Part shown: piece by piece, positions 24,851 through 33,434 of the stretch
How positions within the stretch are numbered: the stretch's first letter is position 1
How the letters are laid out: each line of letters begins with the position of its first letter
Origin: Ardenticatenaceae bacterium
GTDB taxonomy: Bacteria > Chloroflexota > Anaerolineae > Promineifilales > Promineifilaceae
NCBI GenBank assembly: GCA_020634215.1
Contig: JACKCD010000052.1
Coordinates: 1-46,814, forward strand
Length of the DNA stretch: 46,814 nt
Reading direction: 5' to 3'
Made by a program: the position numbers and the translations under genes
Notes under the pieces: model-generated
Databases searched by the model: none
What the model was told of the DNA's origin: nothing
What the model saw: the letters and a program-made list of their open reading frames with translations, nothing else

Positions 24851-25147
24851 TTAATCTTGTACAACAAGCGTGCCATTTAAATATTTGTGAACCAGACTGG
24901 CAATCAAGGTTTGATAGGGAATGCCTTCCTCAATTGCTTTGAGTTGAATGTGGTAATAATCCTTTTCCGTCAGGCGCAGGTTGATGCGTCGGTCTTTTTT
25001 CAGGGTTGCACGAGCTGCGCCAAGTGCTTTCTCTTTTTCTTGCTCAATATCTGCAACGATTGTCCACTCGTCATCTTCTATCGAGTCCATCAACGCTTTT
25101 TCTTCTGGATCAATCGGCTCGAAAGCCAACGAATTAAATCTTGCCAT
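24851..25147 (-). CDS. Ribbon-helix-helix-type antitoxin candidate
   Basis: 98 residues from ATG 25147, which has GAGGTG upstream; a longer frame to 25189 is less likely. The N-terminal half is acidic (EPIDPEEKALMDSIEDDEW). The C-terminal half, KKDRRINLRLTEKDYYHIQLKAIEEGIPYQTLIASLVHKYL, fits the CopG/ribbon-helix-helix antitoxin pattern (strand, helix, helix ending in GIPYQTLIxSLVHKY). It lies 46 bases downstream of the toxin-like gene. Expected to neutralise the toxin and autoregulate the pair. Confidence 0.75.
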   Translation of the reverse strand: MARFNSLAFEPIDPEEKALMDSIEDDEWTIVADIEQEKEKALGAARATLKKDRRINLRLTEKDYYHIQLKAIEEGIPYQTLIASLVHKYLNGTLVVQD

Positions 25148-25193
25148 GCTTTTACACCTCAATATAACGGCCGTTTGCCACGGCTTCAACCCA

Positions 25194-25463
25194 TCAGGTT
25201 TTACTCAACCCATATTTTTTTGAATATTTGCGGCTGGGAAAGGCAGTCTGAAGAAAAATTTCATTGTCAATTTTAACGAATGGAACGATTACGGCATAAT
25301 TTTCCACATTCACAATATATATCTTCTGGTTAGGGTAGCCAGGGTTTTCTTCAACACCCAGCAGATTGCCGGATTCAATTAAAAATACAATTTCCTCAAA
25401 TGAAATGCCGCGTGTTTGCTTTAGAATCTCATTTTTCTCAGCACTCCAGTTGAAGTAATTCAT
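25194..25463 (-). CDS. BrnT/DUF4258-like toxin candidate
   Basis: 89 residues: MNYFNWSAEKNEILKQTRGISFEEIVFLIESG, then YPNQKIYIVNVENYAVIVPFV, then PSRKYSKKY. The opening NWSxEKNxxLKxxRGISFEEI resembles the BrnT RNase-type toxin opening (FxWDxxKNxxNxxKHGISFEE), and the tail has the usual basic motif. Gene order toxin then antitoxin matches BrnT-BrnA. Cleavage of mRNA is an inference from the family. Lower GC content than the neighbours suggests a mobile module. Confidence 0.7.
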   Translation of the reverse strand: MNYFNWSAEKNEILKQTRGISFEEIVFLIESGNLLGVEENPGYPNQKIYIVNVENYAVIVPFVKIDNEIFLQTAFPSRKYSKKYGLSKT

Positions 25464-25575
25464 AACACCATTGTATCTTCTGTCTGCCTTTTGTCAACAA
25501 ACGGCTTGTTTCTCGGCGTGTTATCAACAATAATTTTGCACACGTGGTAGTATTGATGAGGAAGATGGAAACAAT

Positions 25576-25624
25576 AAAACGGCCGTTTTTCCCACCAAAA
25601 TAAGATGAGGAAAACGGCCGTTTT
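25576..25624 (-). terminator. Paired-palindrome hairpin terminating the ABC exporter operon
   Basis: Two palindromes (25579, 25614) form inverted arms AAAACGGCCGTTTTT and GGAAAACGGCCGTTTT around an AT-rich loop, just past the stop of the leftward adaptor gene, with T-runs on the minus strand. Same design as 18337-18386. Confidence 0.65.
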
Positions 25625-25651
25625 GAAAACCAAATAATTGTCAGGGATGGC

Positions 25652-26995
25652 TTACCGTCGAATCTCCACCCGCCCCGTCATGCCCGGGAGCAGGGTCAGG
25701 TCGGTGGGGTCGAGGTCAATAACGGCCGTAAATGTGGCCGCATCCCCCACCGCCCCGCTCGCTTCCGGCACAATCCGCGCCACCGTGCCGGTTAGCGGGT
25801 CGTTGGGGAATGTTTTTAGTGTGAGTGCAACGGATTGACCGGGCGTGACCTGCGCCAAATCCCGCTCGCTGAGGTTGCTGGTTTGGAACTGCAGAACGGC
25901 CGTATTTTGCACCACCACCACCGGCATCCCGGCATTAATCAACGCCCCCGGAGCCACATTCACCGCCAGCACCGTCCCCGCAATGGGAGCCGTTAACTGG
26001 GCATCGGCCACCGCCTTTTCCGCTTTTGCCAAATTCAGCTTTGTCTGCTCCACCGCCAGTTCCGCCTTGTCCAGCGTCAGCCGCGCCGCCTCAATCTCCG
26101 ACGCTTTGGGGCCGGTGTTGGCCGCCGTCAGCGACTGCTGGGCGTTGGCAACGGCCGCTTCTGCCGACAGCCCCCGGTTGTTGTTCACCTGCGCCACCGC
26201 CAAGTTGTAATCGGCTTGAGCCACCGTCAAATTGTCCTTGGCTCCCTGCAACCCCCGCGTGGCTCCCTCACGCTCACGCTCCATCAGCTTGCTAAACGTC
26301 TCGCCCGTGCAGGGGATGGCACCCCCTTGCCCCACCAAACAGGTGCGCTCGTTGTAATGCAGTTCCCATTCGCGGCCGGGGTCAAAGGCGGTGTCATAGG
26401 CGGTTTGGGCATCGGCCAGGCCGCGCTGCGCTTGTTCCAGCCGGATGCGGGCCGAGGTGATGGAGTTGCCCGCCACCGAATCCTGGGTGTTAGCCGATTC
26501 CAAATCGGCCTGTGCCGCCGTCAAGTTGGCCTCGGCCAGGGCTACGGCCGCCGCGTCTGGCTCCCAGTTGACCAAATTGTCGAGCGAAAGCTGGGCTTGG
26601 GCGAGGTCGGTTTCGGCCTGGGTGACGGCCAGCCGGGCTTCGACGACGCTTTCCTGCAAGGTGGCATCGTCAAGCTGGGCAATTACGTCGCCTTCGGTTA
26701 CTTCGTCACCGGGGGAGACGTTGAGGGAGAGCAAACGGCCGTTTACGACAAAGCTCACCTCCACCTTAGGGTAGACGGCCACCAGCCGGCCGTCGGCCAA
26801 AATAGTGGTGCCACGCACGGGGAGAGGGGTGGAAACGGCCGTTTCTGCGCTGGCGGCGGCTGGGGTTGCGGTTGCTTCTTCCAGCGGCGGCTGTTCACCG
26901 CGATTGGCGCAGCCGATGCCCAGCAGCAATAACCCCGCCAAAAGCAAGGCCGTTTTAAAAAAGGACAGTGTGTTAAATGAGTATCTGTCTAACAT
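25652..26995 (-). CDS. HlyD/MacA-type membrane-fusion lipoprotein of ABC exporter
   Basis: 447 residues. Signal peptide with lipobox LGIGC (C29). A biotinyl-lipoyl-like half motif follows (LNVSPGDEVTEGDVIAQLDD), then a long alpha-helical hairpin rich in AEADLxxAQxxL heptads (residues ~120-320), the second lipoyl half (LTAPIAGTVLAVNVAPGALINAGMPVVV) and a beta-barrel domain. This is the MacA/HlyD layout. In a monoderm it would act as an extracytoplasmic partner of the permease rather than bridge two membranes. It is the third gene of the leftward ATPase-permease-adaptor operon. Confidence 0.9.
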   Translation of the reverse strand: MLDRYSFNTLSFFKTALLLAGLLLLGIGCANRGEQPPLEEATATPAAASAETAVSTPLPVRGTTILADGRLVAVYPKVEVSFVVNGRLLSLNVSPGDEVTEGDVIAQLDDATLQESVVEARLAVTQAETDLAQAQLSLDNLVNWEPDAAAVALAEANLTAAQADLESANTQDSVAGNSITSARIRLEQAQRGLADAQTAYDTAFDPGREWELHYNERTCLVGQGGAIPCTGETFSKLMEREREGATRGLQGAKDNLTVAQADYNLAVAQVNNNRGLSAEAAVANAQQSLTAANTGPKASEIEAARLTLDKAELAVEQTKLNLAKAEKAVADAQLTAPIAGTVLAVNVAPGALINAGMPVVVVQNTAVLQFQTSNLSERDLAQVTPGQSVALTLKTFPNDPLTGTVARIVPEASGAVGDAATFTAVIDLDPTDLTLLPGMTGRVEIRR

Positions 26996-27011
26996 AAGAA
27001 TCTGTTATATC

Positions 27012-27069
27012 TCACGCAAAGTCGCAAAGTCGCCAAGATTTTTCTTTGCGGCTTTGCGCCTTTGCGTGA
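27012..27069. repeat. ACGCAAAG-type hairpin repeat
   Basis: TCACGCAAAGTCGCAAAG on the left, CTTTGCG..CTTTGCGCCTTTGCGTGA on the right. It fills the gap between permease and adaptor genes; nearest relative is 35527-35577. Confidence 0.8.
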
Positions 27070-27077
27070 AATTCTTC

Positions 27078-29864
27078 CTACATCCGCAAAATTTCAATGG
27101 CGCGGTGTTTGACAATGCGCCGCGCCGAAAAGGCCGCGCCAATGATGCTGGCGATGACGATGAGAATGACGATAAACGGCACGACCGTTGTGTCTATGGT
27201 AAAGATGGTGGGCGTTTGCGACAAAATGCGGTCGCTGTAAAAGGCGATATAGCCCATGCTGGCTCCGGCGGTAATCCCCGCCAGTGCCGCCCCCAGCGTC
27301 ATGGTGATCGATTCGACGATGAGCATCCCCGTCAGTTCATGCCGCTTCATCCCCACCGCCTTCAACATGCCAATTTCCAGACGGCGGGAAAAGATGGTGA
27401 CAAAGATGACGGCAAAGACCCCAAAAACGGCCGTTGTGAATGAAATCGCCGTCAGCACCAGCAAGAAGACCTGCTGCGATCCCTGCCGCTGCCGATTTTG
27501 CGCCAGGTCAATCTCCAAAAAGCGCAGCCGCAGCGCATAATCCTTGTCAAACCGTTCCCCCATCTCCACCCACAAATCATCGGCCACGGCGTCGGGGGTG
27601 AGGGTAAAGAAGATTTCGCCCATCAGCTTGGCATCGGGCGCGGGCAGCGGGTCGTTGAGCGGCGTGATGAGGTCACGAAAGGCGTTGAGCGAGATAAAAA
27701 CGGCGCTGCCGTTGGCGGCGGTGAGGCGGCTGCGGCCAAAGCCATCAAAGCCGGGGATTTTGCGGGCAATGCCGATGATGGTAAAGGTGGTCTCGTGGTC
27801 GGTGCCTTCCCCGCGTAGCTTGATTCGTTCGCCCAGCGACAGGGAAAGATAGTCGGCCAGCCCTTCGCTGATGATAATCCCCTGGTCGTTGGTCAAAATG
27901 TCGGTCAGGGCGGCGGGGGAACCGGCCACAAATTCAATCAAATCGTCAAACACCACCTCGCTAAGATTGCCATCCAGCCCATAAACGGAGAGCGGGGCGC
28001 TGCGGAAGCGGAGCGAATCGGCCGCCTCGGAGCCGTAGGCATAGGTGACGGCGGCCGTTTTGTCCACGCCGGGAACCACGCCAAACTGCTCGGTGCGGAA
28101 GCTGGTTGTCAGGCGGTAGCCGGCCGCTTCTTCGGGGCTAAGCCAAAAGCCGCCGACGCGGGCCACGGCCGGCGCGCCCAGCGATTGGCGGCTGCTTTCA
28201 GCGTAGTTGGCGTTTTCCATCGCCAGCGTCGTAGCCAAAAAGCTGGGCAGCACGCCGCTAAACAGCACCAGCAGCGAGATGAGGGTGTTGCGCGTTTGGC
28301 CGCGCCCAATGTTGCGCTGGGCAAAATAGGTGAGGCGGGGGACGATTAGCCCCATGACAAAGAGTGCCAGCCGTTCAAAGGGGACGGTGGTGATAAAGAA
28401 CATCAGCCCCAGCCCCAGCACCATCAGCCCCAGGCTGAGCAAAATGAATGTGACTTCGAGGGCGGGGCCGCCGAAGCTTTCGACGATGCGGAAACCGGCG
28501 ATGAGGGCGAAGATGAGCATGAGGGCGAGACCGCCCAAAAAGAGGCGGATGCTGGGGCGGCGTTCGCGCAGGGCGGCAATGTCTTCGATTTGGATGTTGT
28601 CGGCCACGCCGGGGTTGATGGCGTGCATGACCTTGGTGCGGGCGGCTTCCTGGGCGGGGCGGACGCTGCTGGCGATGAGGACGACGGCGGAGGCGATGAT
28701 GGCGGGGAGAACGGCCGTTAATGTCAACTGCGGTGTCAGCGGCGAATTGATCCCCACCTCGGCCATCTGCTGCTCAATCAGCGGCACGACCACATAGGTG
28801 GTGATAAGCTGCCCCAAAATGACCCCCAGCACCATGCCGATTAGCCCAATGACCATGACTTCGGCAATGACCAGGGTAAAAAGAAAGTTGCGCTGCCCGC
28901 CTAAAATCCGCAGCACCGCCATGTCGCGCCGCTGCTCCTGCACATTGGTCATCACCAGCGTGTAGACCAGCAGCCCCACCACGCCGAGAGCCATCAGCCC
29001 ATAGGTGTTGATGAGCGCCTGAATAGCGAGAAACCCTTGCGCCGAATCGCGCAAAACGGCGGCTTTGTCCAAACTGTATTGGTATTCATCCCCCAGCGCC
29101 GCCTGCACATTGCGGCCAATGTCGCGCACGCGCAAAGCGGCCGTTTCGGCGTTGTTGGTTTCGTATAGGCGGGGGTCAACGGTGGCGATGATGGATTGCA
29201 CCCGCCCTTCCAGCCCCAGCCACGCCTCGGCATCGTCCAGATGGATGATTAGTCCCTGGGAAACGGCGGCACTGGTGACACCATCTTGCCGGACGATGGC
29301 GGCGATGAGGAAGTTTTCGTTGGTGCGCTGCTGGCTGGCCCCAGCAACGGCCGTTTTGCCCACCTCACGCGGCACGGGGAAGCTGTAGGCCACGTCAATT
29401 TGGTCGCCGACCTTGAGGTTTTGCGCCCGCGCCGTTTCTTCAAAGATGGCGGCGCGGCCGTTGCCCAGCGTGTATTCCCCTTCAACAACGTTGATAAACC
29501 CTACGTCGTCTACGGCGGGGTCGAGCGCTAGCAGGTAGGCTTGGTGCAGTTCGCCGCCAATGTTGAGTTCGATTTGGGTTTCGAGGCGGGGATAAACGGC
29601 CGTTATTCCCCCATCTGCCGCCAAAATGCGGGGTGCCACTTCGTCAAACGGCATGAACAGGTCGGTGCTGGTGTCCCGCTTGCTAATGGACAAGTCATAC
29701 CGCCCCATGGCACTGGCAATCAGATCCACATTCGACTGCCGCACCGTTTCCACCGTGGCGCTCATGGTGACAATCAGCCCAATGCTGACCAGCAGCGACA
29801 AAATCATCAAAATGGTGCGGACTTTGCGGCGGCCAAAGTTTTTCAGAACGTATTTTAGAATCAT
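27078..29864 (-). CDS. FtsX/MacB-type ABC transporter permease
   Basis: 928 residues. TM helix 1 is at ~17-38 (RTILMILSLLVSIGLIVTM), followed by a large extracytoplasmic MacB-PCD-like domain, three TM helices at ~280-400 (first FtsX domain), two more around 440-500, and a second extracytoplasmic domain. The chain ends with three TM helices (VFLLVLTAISFTTAVFGVFAV, then GMLKAVGMKRHELTGMLIVES, a typical FtsX coupling segment). It is a duplicated FtsX-domain permease, as in lipoprotein- or peptide-exporting systems. Substrate unknown. Several palindromes are in frame. The ATPase lies upstream and the adaptor downstream. Confidence 0.92.
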   Translation of the reverse strand: MILKYVLKNFGRRKVRTILMILSLLVSIGLIVTMSATVETVRQSNVDLIASAMGRYDLSISKRDTSTDLFMPFDEVAPRILAADGGITAVYPRLETQIELNIGGELHQAYLLALDPAVDDVGFINVVEGEYTLGNGRAAIFEETARAQNLKVGDQIDVAYSFPVPREVGKTAVAGASQQRTNENFLIAAIVRQDGVTSAAVSQGLIIHLDDAEAWLGLEGRVQSIIATVDPRLYETNNAETAALRVRDIGRNVQAALGDEYQYSLDKAAVLRDSAQGFLAIQALINTYGLMALGVVGLLVYTLVMTNVQEQRRDMAVLRILGGQRNFLFTLVIAEVMVIGLIGMVLGVILGQLITTYVVVPLIEQQMAEVGINSPLTPQLTLTAVLPAIIASAVVLIASSVRPAQEAARTKVMHAINPGVADNIQIEDIAALRERRPSIRLFLGGLALMLIFALIAGFRIVESFGGPALEVTFILLSLGLMVLGLGLMFFITTVPFERLALFVMGLIVPRLTYFAQRNIGRGQTRNTLISLLVLFSGVLPSFLATTLAMENANYAESSRQSLGAPAVARVGGFWLSPEEAAGYRLTTSFRTEQFGVVPGVDKTAAVTYAYGSEAADSLRFRSAPLSVYGLDGNLSEVVFDDLIEFVAGSPAALTDILTNDQGIIISEGLADYLSLSLGERIKLRGEGTDHETTFTIIGIARKIPGFDGFGRSRLTAANGSAVFISLNAFRDLITPLNDPLPAPDAKLMGEIFFTLTPDAVADDLWVEMGERFDKDYALRLRFLEIDLAQNRQRQGSQQVFLLVLTAISFTTAVFGVFAVIFVTIFSRRLEIGMLKAVGMKRHELTGMLIVESITMTLGAALAGITAGASMGYIAFYSDRILSQTPTIFTIDTTVVPFIVILIVIASIIGAAFSARRIVKHRAIEILRM

Positions 29865-29867
29865 AGA

Positions 29868-29905
29868 GATTACGAGATTGAGAGATTGGAGATTGAGAGA
29901 CTAGG
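29868..29905. repeat. GATTGGAGATT-type repeat between permease and ATPase
   Basis: GAGATTACGAGATTGAGAGATTGGAGATT units; same family as 2393-2440, with the opposite-strand half at 30041-30076. Confidence 0.7.
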
Positions 29906-29939
29906 TTCGGTTGACATTTGGCAAAAAGAAGCAGATTTC

Positions 29940-30016
29940 ACCGCAGAGGGCGCAAAGATCGCAAAGATTTAACTTGTTTTCTTCTCTTCCTCTGCGTCCT
30001 CTGCGTCCTCTGCGGT
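29940..30016. repeat. CGCAGAGGGCGCAAAG hairpin repeat, copy 2
   Basis: Very close in arms to 8586-8652: ACCGCAGAGGGCGCAAAGAT and CTGCGTCCTCTGCGTCCTCTGCGG. It lies inside the exporter operon, so if transcribed it would form a long hairpin in the mRNA between ATPase and permease genes. Confidence 0.85.
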
Positions 30017-30040
30017 TCAAATTCTGAAATGCCATCACAA

Positions 30041-30076
30041 CCTAAATCTCTTAATCGCCTAATCTCTCAATCTCGG
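30041..30076. repeat. AATCTCTCAATC repeat overlapping the ATPase 3' end
   Basis: The inverted counterpart of 29868-29905. Together the two flank the hairpin at 29940-30016. The last codons of the ATPase gene (IERLGD) are encoded by this repeat. Confidence 0.65.
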
Positions 30077-30761
30077 CTTCGTTTTTCTCTTCTAGGATTT
30101 TCCCATCGCGTAGCTCAATGACGCGGGAGGCAAAGGTTGCCATGCGCGGGTCGTGGGTGACAAAGACGATGGTCATGCCGTCGCTGTTTAGCTGTTTGAC
30201 CAGTTCCATAATGGCAAAACCCGTTTCCGAATCGAGGTCGCCGGTCATTTCGTCGGCAATGAGAATGGGCGGGTCGTTGGCGAGGGCGCGGGCGATGGCG
30301 ACACGCTGCTGCTGCCCGCCGGAGAGTTCGCTGGGGTAATGGTGGGTGCGGTCGCCCAGACCTACTCGTTCCAGCAGTTCTTGAGACCGTTTTTGCCGTT
30401 CGCGCCGCCCCGTTTTTGCCAGCACCATCGGTGCTTCCACATTTTCCTGGGCGGTGAAGTTTGCCAGCAGGTTGTAGTTTTGGAAAACAAACCCCATCTT
30501 TTGCAGTCGCAGCGTGGCGAGCTTGTTTTCGCTCATGGCGACCAGGTTTTCCCCTTCGACGATGACGTGCCCCCGGCTGGCTTCGTCCAGACCGCCGATG
30601 ATGTTGAGCAGTGTGGTTTTGCCGGAGCCGCTTGGCCCCATCAGGCAAACAAACTCCCCGGCCTCAATGTTCAGCGAGACGCCGCGCAGGGCGGGGACGG
30701 CTTCCTTGCCCATTAGATAGGATTTGTGGATGTCTTCAACAGAGATGATTGGTGTACTCAT
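30051..30761 (-). CDS. ABC exporter ATPase, LolD/MacB type
   Basis: 236 residues with the full nucleotide-binding set: Walker A GPSGSGKTT, Q-loop VFQNYNL, signature LSGGQQQR, Walker B ILIADE, D-loop region and H-loop VTHDPR. The usual ADEPTGNLD is ADEMTGDLD here, a minor variant seen in this family. First gene of the leftward exporter operon; it energises the FtsX-type permease. The C-terminal EEKNEAEIERLGD runs into a repeat, so the original end may have been a few residues shorter. Confidence 0.95.
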   Translation of the reverse strand: MSTPIISVEDIHKSYLMGKEAVPALRGVSLNIEAGEFVCLMGPSGSGKTTLLNIIGGLDEASRGHVIVEGENLVAMSENKLATLRLQKMGFVFQNYNLLANFTAQENVEAPMVLAKTGRRERQKRSQELLERVGLGDRTHHYPSELSGGQQQRVAIARALANDPPILIADEMTGDLDSETGFAIMELVKQLNSDGMTIVFVTHDPRMATFASRVIELRDGKILEEKNEAEIERLGD

Positions 30762-30803
30762 GGTTTTGGTTCTTGGTAGAAAAGGGTAATCAAGCCATAA
30801 CTA

Positions 30804-30819
30804 TTCAGGTCTTCCTGAA
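30804..30819. promoter_or_regulatory. Inverted repeat TTCAGG-N4-CCTGAA upstream of exporter operon
   Basis: A perfect 6+6 inverted repeat 43 bases before the ATPase start, beside a TTGTAAC-like -35 on the minus strand. It could be a repressor operator; unproven. Confidence 0.35.
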
Positions 30820-30838
30820 AATGTTACAAAAATGGGAT

Positions 30839-30905
30839 GTCATTCCCGCGAAAGCGGGAATCCATGCCGGCGCTGAAGATGGATGCCCGCCTACGCGGGC
30901 ATGAC
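30839..30905. repeat. GTCATTCCCGCGAAAGCGGGAATCC-type repeat
   Basis: Two hairpins (CCCGCGAAAGCGGG and GCCCGCCTACGCGGGC) inside an outer inverted frame TGTCAT / ATGACA. I know this kind of interspersed element from many bacterial genomes. Confidence 0.8.
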
Positions 30906-31006
30906 ACCTGTGGTTACATCAAGCCGTGATTGTACGGTTGATTGTGGGTTGTAAGCAAGAACCTTTACGCAGAAGGGGGGTGAATGGTTGTAGGGTTGGG
31001 GAGATA

Positions 31007-31043
31007 GGGGGAGGGGCAAAAACGGCCGTTTTCCCCTCCCCCT
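31007..31043 (-). terminator. Extended palindrome hairpin, probable terminator of defence island
   Basis: The palindrome at 31022 is extended on both sides to GGGGGAGGGGCAAAAACGG / CCGTTTTCCCCTCCCCCTC, a nearly perfect 18-bp stem, downstream of the leftward Nmad2-like gene. It is also the clearest case of G-rich to C-rich switching at a palindrome. Confidence 0.45.
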
Positions 31044-31168
31044 CGCTTATTATTCCCGCCCACCTCATAGCTGTAAAGCCAATTCATCTGGGCGGTAGAT
31101 GGCAGTATAGACGTTCGGGAGACGCAACGGCCGTTTGCTCCTTCAACAACGCCAGCGCCGCCGCTCTG

Positions 31169-31768
31169 CTAAGGCAAATTCTTCGATCTGCCTTGCATCT
31201 TTGGACTATCCCTTGGCTCACCATGTACTCCCATGTCATAATTTTGCTCCAGCCAAATAACGAACGCCTTCACTAATTGGGGACTATGATTACATTTGCA
31301 CCCTTGCCGACGCTGCAATAAATCTAAAAAATCAGGCGGCATCACGATTGCATTTTCACCAAAGTAATAAAAGTGTTTGCTTATGAATGCGGTTGGGTGC
31401 TTCAAATCTTGTGCCATCTTTTCAGGTGTAGCGTGGTAAGGATTCGGCCGTTGTTGCCACGCTCCTTGTTCATCTCGATAGTACAGATTATCCCCACAAC
31501 GCTTTTGCCAAGATGCTTTCATGATGGGCTTTTTGGCTTCAAAGCGGGGATCGGCATCATACGCTTCAAACGGCAAAACTTCTGAAACCTGCATGGCGTA
31601 AATAATTTTGTCGCCTAACTTGGTGGCTGTGTTGCCCAAAAACCAGTCGCCAACTTTTGCTTTTATACCCATGTGGTTGGGTGTGCAAACGGTTAGCGTG
31701 CAGTAGCCCCAAAATGGGTTTGGGGCTAACCCTGTATCATAGGTTAAAGTATAGGAGCAAAACCTCAT
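31169..31768 (-). CDS. Nmad2-like (nucleotide modification associated domain 2) protein
   Basis: About 199 residues. The N-terminal stretch RFCSYTLTYDTGLAPNPFWGYCTLTVCTP, then GDWFLGN, IIYAMQVSEVLPFEAY and DPRFEAKKP, matches what I recall of the Nmad2 domain, found with DNA-base hypermodification and defence genes. The C-terminal part has an HPTAFISKHFYYFGENAIVMPPDFLDLL segment. ATG 31768 has AGGGG upstream. It lies about 47 bases downstream of the PLD-like membrane gene in the same direction, next to the type I restriction genes. The exact activity is not established; a role in modified-base recognition or processing is inference. The far C-terminus is low in landmarks. Confidence 0.65.
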   Translation of the reverse strand: MRFCSYTLTYDTGLAPNPFWGYCTLTVCTPNHMGIKAKVGDWFLGNTATKLGDKIIYAMQVSEVLPFEAYDADPRFEAKKPIMKASWQKRCGDNLYYRDEQGAWQQRPNPYHATPEKMAQDLKHPTAFISKHFYYFGENAIVMPPDFLDLLQRRQGCKCNHSPQLVKAFVIWLEQNYDMGVHGEPRDSPKMQGRSKNLP

Positions 31769-31814
31769 CAATTGACCCCTTTGTTGTTGAATAGTGTAGA
31801 ACTACTTTTACCAT

Positions 31815-33197
31815 TTAGAATTGGTCAGGTGTCTCGTCTAAATGATATTCGTCTAAAGTAAATGGACGACTTTTTGCCCAAATAGCTTCAAATTGCGTCT
31901 CAAAATATTGAAACCAGTAGGCATCGCGTGCCTTTGTAAGCTCTATTCTGGGTCTTCCTTCTGATACCCATTCCATTGGATAAAACTCAACAAAGATATG
32001 CCCGTCTAGCTCATTAGAATCAATAGAGATGATATTGAAATTTGGCTCTTCATCCATAAATCGAACCTCAATAGAAGCCAGATTTTTAGATTCATGAGAA
32101 AGCCAAGATAAATTCTTTAGAGTAGCCTTTAAACTAAGTGCTTGATCATAATATCGTCCCTTGCGAATGCCGGGCTTAATGGTCAGCTTATCTTCTGATA
32201 GGAGCAAGATTTTCATTGATGCTCCAGCCTTTAGCCGACCTTCTAAGATGGACATATTCTCCCGAACTGTTCGTTCAAGGGCATAGCCACTGATTTTAAT
32301 TTCCCTAGCATTTTTTAAAAATGGCTCAAGTGGAGGTAGTCTTGTCATAAGAATATCTTCTACCCTAGCTTGAGATGAATCAGTTAATAAAATATTGGTT
32401 ACATTAATCCCAGGTTGCCAGTCTGTTGCCGCTTGCCACATAGCCTCAAATTGTTCAGCAAAATAGCTATGCCATTTTGGGTCTTCCTGTTTAGTTATGA
32501 CAAAGTTTGGTGGGAGGCCATATCCAGTGTGATGAGGATACAACTCGATAACCATTGTTCCAGTATCTTTTTCTTTGTCAAAGCTCATGATCCCAAAAGA
32601 AGGTGGATATTTCATGAAGCGAACTGCTAAGTTTCCTGCTGGTTTTTGACTATTGAGCCAATTCTTGTGGAAAGATTCAATGTCGTTTAGGGTTGCCCCT
32701 AGCCGGTGTTGATAATATTCAACGTTGTCTCGCTCTTCACTCCTTAAGGCAGCCATTTGTAACGTTTGAAATTCTGGCGCGATGATTAGGATTCTGAGAT
32801 TAGCCCCGTCTAATAATTTCTTACGAATTGTGTCGAATTTTTTGTTTAGGGTTGAGGTAAGGGTGATGCCGCATAGATCGATGGAATTTGCGGTTTGTAA
32901 AAAGGTGTCAATGCTTGGCGGGTCTTGAAAAAAGGAATCGGCCGACGGCCGTTTTTCCTGCAATTGCTTCACCAGCTCATCAACCCGTTCTGACAATTCC
33001 CAATCCCCAACTGAAAACATAAAGTCAACTAGAAAGAAGACGGCCGCAACGGCAAAGAGTTCGGTAGACAAGTTGAGGAAAACAGATTGCCAGGAATTGG
33101 TTTCATGGTCAAAGCCTAAAATAAGCAGCGTAATGGCTGTAATCACCAGAATTAGATAGACAGCGGTCAAATACCTGCGTTTCTGTTTAGGATTCAT
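31815..33197 (-). CDS. Two-TM protein with duplicated PLD-like domain, possible defence effector
   Basis: 460 residues. Two TM helices (about 9-29 and 39-61), a short coiled linker, then two homologous ~190-residue units. Unit 1 contains VRFMKYPPSFGIMSFDKEKDTG, VIELYPHHTG, WHSYFAEQFEAMWQA; unit 2 contains VRFMDEEPNFNIISIDSNELDG, VEFYPMEW, WFQYFETQFEAIWAK. The pattern of RFMxxxPxFxxxSxD, then (V/I)EFYP, then a terminal YFxxQFExxW helix recalls PLD-superfamily/DUF5919-like domains without a classical HKD motif, so catalysis is unclear. A membrane anchor plus a duplicated sensor-like domain beside restriction genes suggests an abortive-infection-type effector; this is inference. One palindrome only (32945). 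AT-richer than the core genes. Confidence 0.6.
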   Translation of the reverse strand: MNPKQKRRYLTAVYLILVITAITLLILGFDHETNSWQSVFLNLSTELFAVAAVFFLVDFMFSVGDWELSERVDELVKQLQEKRPSADSFFQDPPSIDTFLQTANSIDLCGITLTSTLNKKFDTIRKKLLDGANLRILIIAPEFQTLQMAALRSEERDNVEYYQHRLGATLNDIESFHKNWLNSQKPAGNLAVRFMKYPPSFGIMSFDKEKDTGTMVIELYPHHTGYGLPPNFVITKQEDPKWHSYFAEQFEAMWQAATDWQPGINVTNILLTDSSQARVEDILMTRLPPLEPFLKNAREIKISGYALERTVRENMSILEGRLKAGASMKILLLSEDKLTIKPGIRKGRYYDQALSLKATLKNLSWLSHESKNLASIEVRFMDEEPNFNIISIDSNELDGHIFVEFYPMEWVSEGRPRIELTKARDAYWFQYFETQFEAIWAKSRPFTLDEYHLDETPDQF

Positions 33198-33434
33198 TTG
33201 CTTTCACTACCTGATTGAATTTTGAATATGCCCACAATGCCCGGTCTAGATCGCGCATGGAGAGGCCGGTTTGGTCAGCGAGGGTGCGGCAGGCGTGGGT
33301 GTAGGCTTGCCAAAAGGGGAAGGTGTAGCGGGGTGGGGTGTCGTAGCCAAGTGTCCAGAGGGCGCGGAAGTCGAGGATGGGGTAGCAAATTCGTTTGATT
33401 TTTCCAAGATTACGAGATTGGGCTGTGCTCCACC
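33187..33434 (-). pseudogene. 3' fragment of a conserved gene, start lost
   Basis: An open frame without a start reads ICYPILDFRALWTLGYDTPPRYTF, then CRTLADQTGLSMRDLDRALWAYSKFNQ, ending TAA at 33187 inside the next gene's first codons. I recall this PxLDxRALWSLG...FWxxYxxxCRxLA...MRxLDRALWxYS tail from hypothetical proteins in many genomes. The upstream part is absent; the break is around 33405-33434, where a GATTACGAGATT repeat unit sits. So it is a truncated remnant. Confidence 0.65.

Larger units (their letters stand above)
30762..31168. other. 407-base intergenic region upstream of exporter operon
   Basis: No gene supported. It holds, in order, the inverted repeat 30804-30819, the CCCGCGAAAGCGGG repeat 30839-30905, the G-rich/C-rich palindromic hairpin 31007-31043 and a further palindrome at 31127. 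Confidence 0.7.

Noticed and set aside
30926..31276. A 116-codon plus-strand frame between the exporter operon and the Nmad2-like gene
   Set aside because: It runs through the palindrome hairpins and into the antisense of the Nmad2-like gene, with no SD and no recognisable content.
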